Source: Planococcus citri
Lineage: Eukaryota > Arthropoda > Insecta > Hemiptera > Pseudococcidae
Assembly: GCF_950023065.1 (NCBI RefSeq)
Contig: NC_088677.1
Coordinates: forward strand, 44,408,555-44,472,554
Reading direction: 5' to 3'
DNA length: 64,000 nt
The notes beneath the pieces were generated by a model, which was not told where the DNA came from, searched no databases, and was given only the letters and a program-made list of their open reading frames with translations. The position numbers and the translations under genes were made by a program. Positions 59,590 through 64,000 of the stretch are shown piece after piece (positions within the stretch are counted from its first letter, which is position 1; each line of letters begins with the position of its first letter).

Positions 59590-59970
59590 TGAAAGCTTTT
59601 GCCTTCGCTTCTCTCGGGCTATTTGCTCTTCTTTTCACAAATGAAAAACTTAAGGTAGGTATTGGTCAAATTCAAGAAATGTTCAAAGGTTGAATGCAAA
59701 TAAACTCCTCCATGCATAAAGAAACTTTTTTTTATTATTCTCAAAATATGAATTGTTGAAAGCTTTTAGCCTCGCTTCACTGGAATTCGTTTGCTTTTCT
59801 TTTTCAAAATTGAATTTTTTTCAAATCATCGTTCAAATTTTAAAATGTTGAAGCAAAATAATAAACTCTTAATTCTTTACACTAGGATACATCGTTTTTA
59901 TACCTCTTGAAATAGGTACTATAATTTTCGAGAACTTTTGCCCTCGCTTCGCTCGAGCCCGTTTGCTTCT
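59590..59970. repeat. Satellite-like array C (three degenerate monomers)
   Basis: Cores GCCTTCGCTTCTCTCGGGC (59601), GCCTCGCTTCACTGG (59769) and GCCCTCGCTTCGCTCGAGCC (59940) recur at about 168 and 172 bp. Each is preceded by GAAAGCTTTTG-like text and followed by TTTGCT.TTCTTTTTCAAAATTGA. Same family as the arrays at 33.4 and 42.7 kb. A weak further core occurs near 63930 (TTCTCGTTTCGCTGGAG). Confidence 0.75.
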
Positions 59971-61147
59971 CTTTTTCAATTTTGATTTTTTTTTTCAAAT
60001 CATCATTCGAATTTCAAAATTTTGAAGCAAAATGATAAACCTCTTATTAGTAACTCATGACACAAAGAACCATATTTTCTTACTTATACATCTCGAAATA
60101 ATGATTGAGGCTAAACGGTTGTATTCATGTCGTACGTGAAAAATGGATTATTCATGTTCTTTTTAAATGAGCAAAATTGATCAAATTTGATCATTTTTTT
60201 CACGAGTTAATATTTCATAAAGAGGCCGAAATTACCTTTTATTATTCCGAGCCCATTTTACCTCTCAATGGTCCTTGTAATTTTGGCTTGATTATAACAC
60301 ACTTTTATTGATTTTAAAAGTAATAATTCTCTTGATGGAACAAATTTTTAAGAAATTACTACAAAGAAAAGTGTTGAAAATCATGAAGTAGCCTTCCAAG
60401 ACCCCCTTTAATTTTTCGAGTAAAACGATTTCAGGATGCGATTCTAGAGCTTCAGTCGCGAGAAGCATGCATTATACCTACGAGTATATCCACAATAAAA
60501 TACGATTATTTTGAAAATTGCAAATTCTTCATCTTTTTCCCGAACAATCTTGAATGTAGCTGTGCCAAATTTTCGGTATGAATGACAATCACATCACGCT
60601 CTCTTCATAGGGCTCATTCAGGGAGAGTGGGTGTACAAGAAAAGGGTGTTTTTTTTTATCTCATTATAGGTTCATACTTGAGTACCATATATGTATAGTA
60701 TGATCCAAAGCTACATTCAGAGAAATCCTATAACTACCGATATGGAATTTTTCAAAATGCTCATGGTAAACTGAGAGATCGTGATCCTCGCAGGTATTTT
60801 ATCTTCATTACTTCTATACACGTTCCTTCGCATGATACTGCTGCTTTCTACGTATACATTAACTGGGCATCCAAAAAAAATAGGTAAGCCTATTATGCCC
60901 TATGTAAATTAGAGAATCTCAATTACGGCGAATAAGTTTTTTTTTCAAATATCTAATGCAGGTAATTTGATACTATATAAAAGTTGTATTTACTTTCTTT
61001 CTCGTATCAAAAATATTTAAATAAACTCGTAGAGTGCTATTATGGCTTCACTTTATACGTCGATTTTCACTATAGCCAATCGTACAAGAATTTTTATTCT
61101 TCTGATTTGAAAACCGCCGAAAACACCTACCCAGATATACCTACCTA
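59971..61147. other. Gene-free AT-rich stretch
   Basis: No supported gene. One segment near 60160-60200 repeats GATCAAATTTGATCA, a short palindrome. Otherwise nothing recognised. Confidence 0.45.
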
Positions 61148-61396
61148 CACTGAGAGAACTGTTTAGTAGAAGTTACTGTAAAATTTAGTGAAGCGGCCCT
61201 CTGGTAACCCTTTCTGTAGAATTTACTACATTTTGTAGTACATACCTAATACTAAGAAATGTAGTAGAAAAAGTACATTTTACTACGTTTCTTAGTAGTT
61301 TGTACTAAGAAATGTAGTAAATACTACAAAAAAATGACCAGAGGTCCTCTTTACTAAACTTTTCAGTAATTTTTACTAAAGTGATTTTTCTCAGTG
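61148..61396. mobile_element. MITE-like palindrome with CACTGAGA ends and TA flanks
   Basis: The left end CACTGAGAGAACTGTTTAGT and the complement of the right end CACTGAGAAAAATCACTTTAGT open two arms that pair along most of the 249 bp. Conserved inner words are CCTCTGGT and TACTACATTT.TTAGTA. Flanking TA on both sides suggests a TA target duplication. No coding capacity. Confidence 0.8.
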
Positions 61397-62322
61397 TACC
61401 TACTCAGCCTATAGCTATGGATGTGGATGTACGTACATATGTATTCTAGCGGCCGGTATAGATATAGGTTTAGGTATGTTTGAAAATTTGCAGTGCTCAC
61501 CTAAGTAAGTATACCTATTACCTATGTATCATGTAAACAGTAATGTAGATATCTATACCTTAAGATTATGTATATCTTCCATGCGAAACTGCGTGGCATT
61601 GGTATTATCCCTTTTTGCAGGCAAGTTGTTTGTGCAGAATTAGGTAGGTACCTATATACAAAAAAAAAACTTCATGAGAACTCATACTTTAGAAAACGTT
61701 TAGAATCATTGATAACTGTTGAAAATTCAGTAACAAATTTTTCATCATGCTTGATTTTAAATTTAAACTCTCGTAGCCAGTTTTGCGAGTGTTACAGAAC
61801 TGTATAATATTTACCCATTGAATTACATTAGGGGAGTGGGCATGCTGGCATGCTGATATCTGATATAAGAACAACGAAATGCAACTCGGTGAATGCGAAG
61901 TGTGAATGAAAGTATGGTAAAAGAGTGAACTTTATCTTTATGGGGGTTGTAACCAGTGAAGTGTAGGTAACCGCTTATGTCATTTACTTGTATTTTCGCT
62001 AGCACTTGTTTCCGATGTTCCACTTTGTCATTGTGCAAATACGTTTAACAGGGTTAACTTTTTTTTTTTATAAATTCTTCTTATCATATGTGAACACCGT
62101 TTCCAATATTTATCAATGTCGCGTTGAAAACCGGATTGTGTTTCAGTTTTTATGAAAGTCAAACAGTCTGTGGCGAATTTAGCCTTTTCGAAATTTTTCA
62201 ATGTGTACCCAGATACTTACTTAATCACATTATTGGATGCACAAACAAATTTAAATATGTACATTGTGGATGAAGCTGAATTTTAAAGAGTTTTTCCCGA
62301 TACCTAAACCTAAATCATGCTA
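61397..62322. other. Gene-free stretch
   Basis: TACCTA-rich to 61.66 kb; then AT-rich DNA with short opposing open frames that lack motifs. No gene or element boundary recognised. Confidence 0.4.
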
Positions 62323-62546
62323 CTCTCTAAATTTGAAACAGTGAAATTTCACTGCTTAGCAGTCACGACATACATTTTGGCTTCTTAAAAGCAGTAGTTT
62401 TTTACTGCAAAACAGTGAAAAATCTACTGAATTGGTCAGTAAAAATCATTTTTACTGATCAATTCAGTAAATTTTCTACTGCTTTAAAGAAGCCAAAATG
62501 TCGTGACTGCTAAGCAGTGAAATTTCACTGTTTCAAATTTAGAGAG
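62323..62546. mobile_element. MITE-like palindrome, CTCTCTAAATTT family, copy 1
   Basis: The ends CTCTCTAAATTTGAAACAGT and its exact complement are flanked by TA on both sides (62321-62322 and 62547-62548), as for Tc1/mariner-type insertions. The arms pair through GAAATTTCACTGCTTAGCAG and TCACGACAT, with a small insertion, up to a variable centre of CAGTAGTTTTTTACTG and related words. 224 bp, no coding capacity. Confidence 0.9.
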
Positions 62547-62713
62547 TAATGATTATACTAGATTATACGTATATATACCTACGTGTGTGAATTTTCTGAA
62601 GTAAGTAGGTACCTACTACCTACCTATGGAAATTGAATAATGAATGTAGGTATACCTACCTAAGACATGTAGATAAGTGTTATTTTTATGATTTTAGTTT
62701 AGACTACTCTCTA

Positions 62714-62889
62714 CTCTCTAAATTTAAAGCAGTCAAATTTCACTGCTTAATGCTTATAGCAGTCACGACATTTTGCCTTTTTAAAGCAGTAGTTTTTTTC
62801 ACTGTTTTGCAGTAAAAAACTACTGCTTTTAAGAAGCCAAAATGTCGTGACTGCTAAGCAGTGAAATTGACTGTTTCAAATTTAGAGAG
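62714..62889. mobile_element. MITE-like palindrome, CTCTCTAAATTT family, copy 2
   Basis: Same ends (CTCTCTAAATTTAAAGCAGT on the left, CAAATTTAGAGAG on the right) and inner words (CAGTCACGACATTTTG, AAGCAGTAGTTTTTT) as the element 167 bp upstream, but only 176 bp long because the central part differs. TA flanks at 62712-62713 and 62890-62891. Confidence 0.9.
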
Positions 62890-64000
62890 TATAAGTACAT
62901 ATTTAAAAAATCTTTTCCAAAAAATTAACATTTCAAAATTTTGAACGTTAGTTTAATTAGTTAGATATTATAGCCTACGTTCAGAAGGGAAGCCATTGTG
63001 GACGTATATTGAACAATATTTTGCTATTTTCAAAAGGTGTTAGGTACCTATTTACTTGAAACTGAAATTTTTATATACCATGCAAGAGGTCAAACATTTA
63101 CGAAATCTATGGTGCTTAGAGAAATTAGTAATTTCGACTTTAATATACCAATACTGGAGCAAGGAATATTTTAATGTGTATAGCTTCGCAAATTTTGTGT
63201 AGTTCCAAAAATTTGTTATGTACTCGTAGTACCAAAAATAGGGAGGAAATTTGGAATAATTGGGGTTGGAAAAATTGTGATATTGAAAATGATGCTGATT
63301 GTGTAGCTCCAAAAAATTCTTAAAATAAGCCCTGTACTGGAGCACGTTTATCTATCTATGTACTACAATTTGTTGTCATTTTATATGTATGTACTAACTA
63401 GATATCTATACATTTTTATCAGATGTGGTTATTGATCATGTTTTGTAGGTATATCTATTTCACGTATTCTTTTATGGCGGAAAGTTAAATCGAACAGCTT
63501 TAATCAAAAAGTATAAGAGTGAAAAATAAATTTTTGAAGAGCGCAAAAATGTATTTTTTATACTGTGTATGTAGTATGAGTAGATGATATGTATACTATC
63601 TCTCGTTGAAAAAAGAACCTTTTTTTTTAAACTAACCCATTGTAGTCGAAATGAATCGAATTTCCAAAAATTCGTCAAAAAATTAACTGGCAGCCCAACT
63701 CTGATTTTGGGTTGTGTGTTACATTTACACGAGTAACTAACTACTTTTAAAGACTCATTCAGCAGTGAATGACGTAGTCACTAGCCAGGAATCAGGGGGA
63801 AAGCAAAGGAGAAAATTTCATTCGCCAAGTTACGTAGATAAAAATTTGGTGAAACGCATTGTACTTGAATACGCTTTTTTTTTTGCTTTTTGAACCAATT
63901 TCCTCGAAAAATTTTCATTCTCGTTTCGCTGGAGTAGTAATTTTATCCCTATATTCATTTTCAGGAGATGATCTTGAAATTTTTCAAAATTCAAACAAGT
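62890..64000. other. Gene-free right edge of the window
   Basis: AT-rich. Minus-strand open frame 63052-63345 is low-complexity (Y/F/N-rich) and not convincing. A weak satellite core lies near 63930. Any gene beyond the edge cannot be judged. Confidence 0.4.

Noticed and set aside
1..64000. CRISPR arrays, rRNA, tRNA, prokaryotic operons, autonomous transposase or reverse transcriptase genes
   Set aside because: None seen: no regularly spaced identical repeats with unique spacers, no conserved RNA motifs, and no long frames with catalytic motifs of mobile elements.

Overview
This is an AT-rich eukaryotic nuclear window from an arthropod, very probably an insect. The evidence is two classical odorant-binding-protein (OBP) genes with the six-cysteine pattern, a cytosolic arginyl-tRNA synthetase of metazoan type, short GT-AG introns, and TATA plus TCAGT-type initiator promoters. 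Non-coding DNA is saturated with a short TACCTA/TAGGTA motif and with fold-back elements. I cannot fix the order from sequence alone. No bacterial operons, CRISPR arrays, rRNA or tRNA genes were seen.

All confident genes lie in the first 11.1 kb. An OBP gene runs on the minus strand (241-2050, six exons, 165 aa). A second OBP gene runs on the plus strand (4556-5551, six exons, 139 aa). They are head to head, and their intron phases are identical (1,0,0,1,0). In both, exon 3 is exactly 36 nt and opens with the Cys2-xxx-Cys3 motif, so they look like an inverted duplicate pair. Each has a TATA box 27 nt upstream of a candidate initiator. At 7346-11112 lies a complete 12-exon gene for cytosolic arginyl-tRNA synthetase (672 aa). 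It has the N-terminal coiled coil, the HVGH signature, the KFKTRSG loop and the conserved C-terminus. A lone signal-peptide-like exon (6314-6370) precedes it.

From about 11.1 kb to the end I find no gene I can name. The region is a repeat-rich, gene-poor stretch. It contains: a 184-bp tandem duplication (13.8-14.2 kb); a GC-rich run of mini-hairpins (15.2-15.3 kb); imperfect satellite-like arrays with a period near 170 bp and a CCCTCGCTTCGCTC-type core (33.4, 42.7 and 59.6 kb); a cluster of a 13-bp motif in both orientations (26.5-27.0 kb); and many inverted-repeat elements (23.3, 35.3, 37.8, 40.1, 47.4, 51.1, 55.2, 58.6, 61.1, 62.3 and 62.7 kb). Two exon-like minus-strand fragments (46.9-47.0 kb and 54.1-54.4 kb) may be real exons or fossils of mobile elements. 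The first has a decayed relative at 23.2-23.7 kb that is interrupted by a nearly perfect hairpin element.

Between the repeats are blocks with more balanced composition and few microsatellites (for example 18.8-19.3, 21.3-21.6, 22.2-22.6, 28.6-30.0, 32.5-33.0, 44.0-44.6, 46.0-46.4 and 52.1-52.6 kb). These could be conserved regulatory DNA of a distant gene, but that is inference from composition only.
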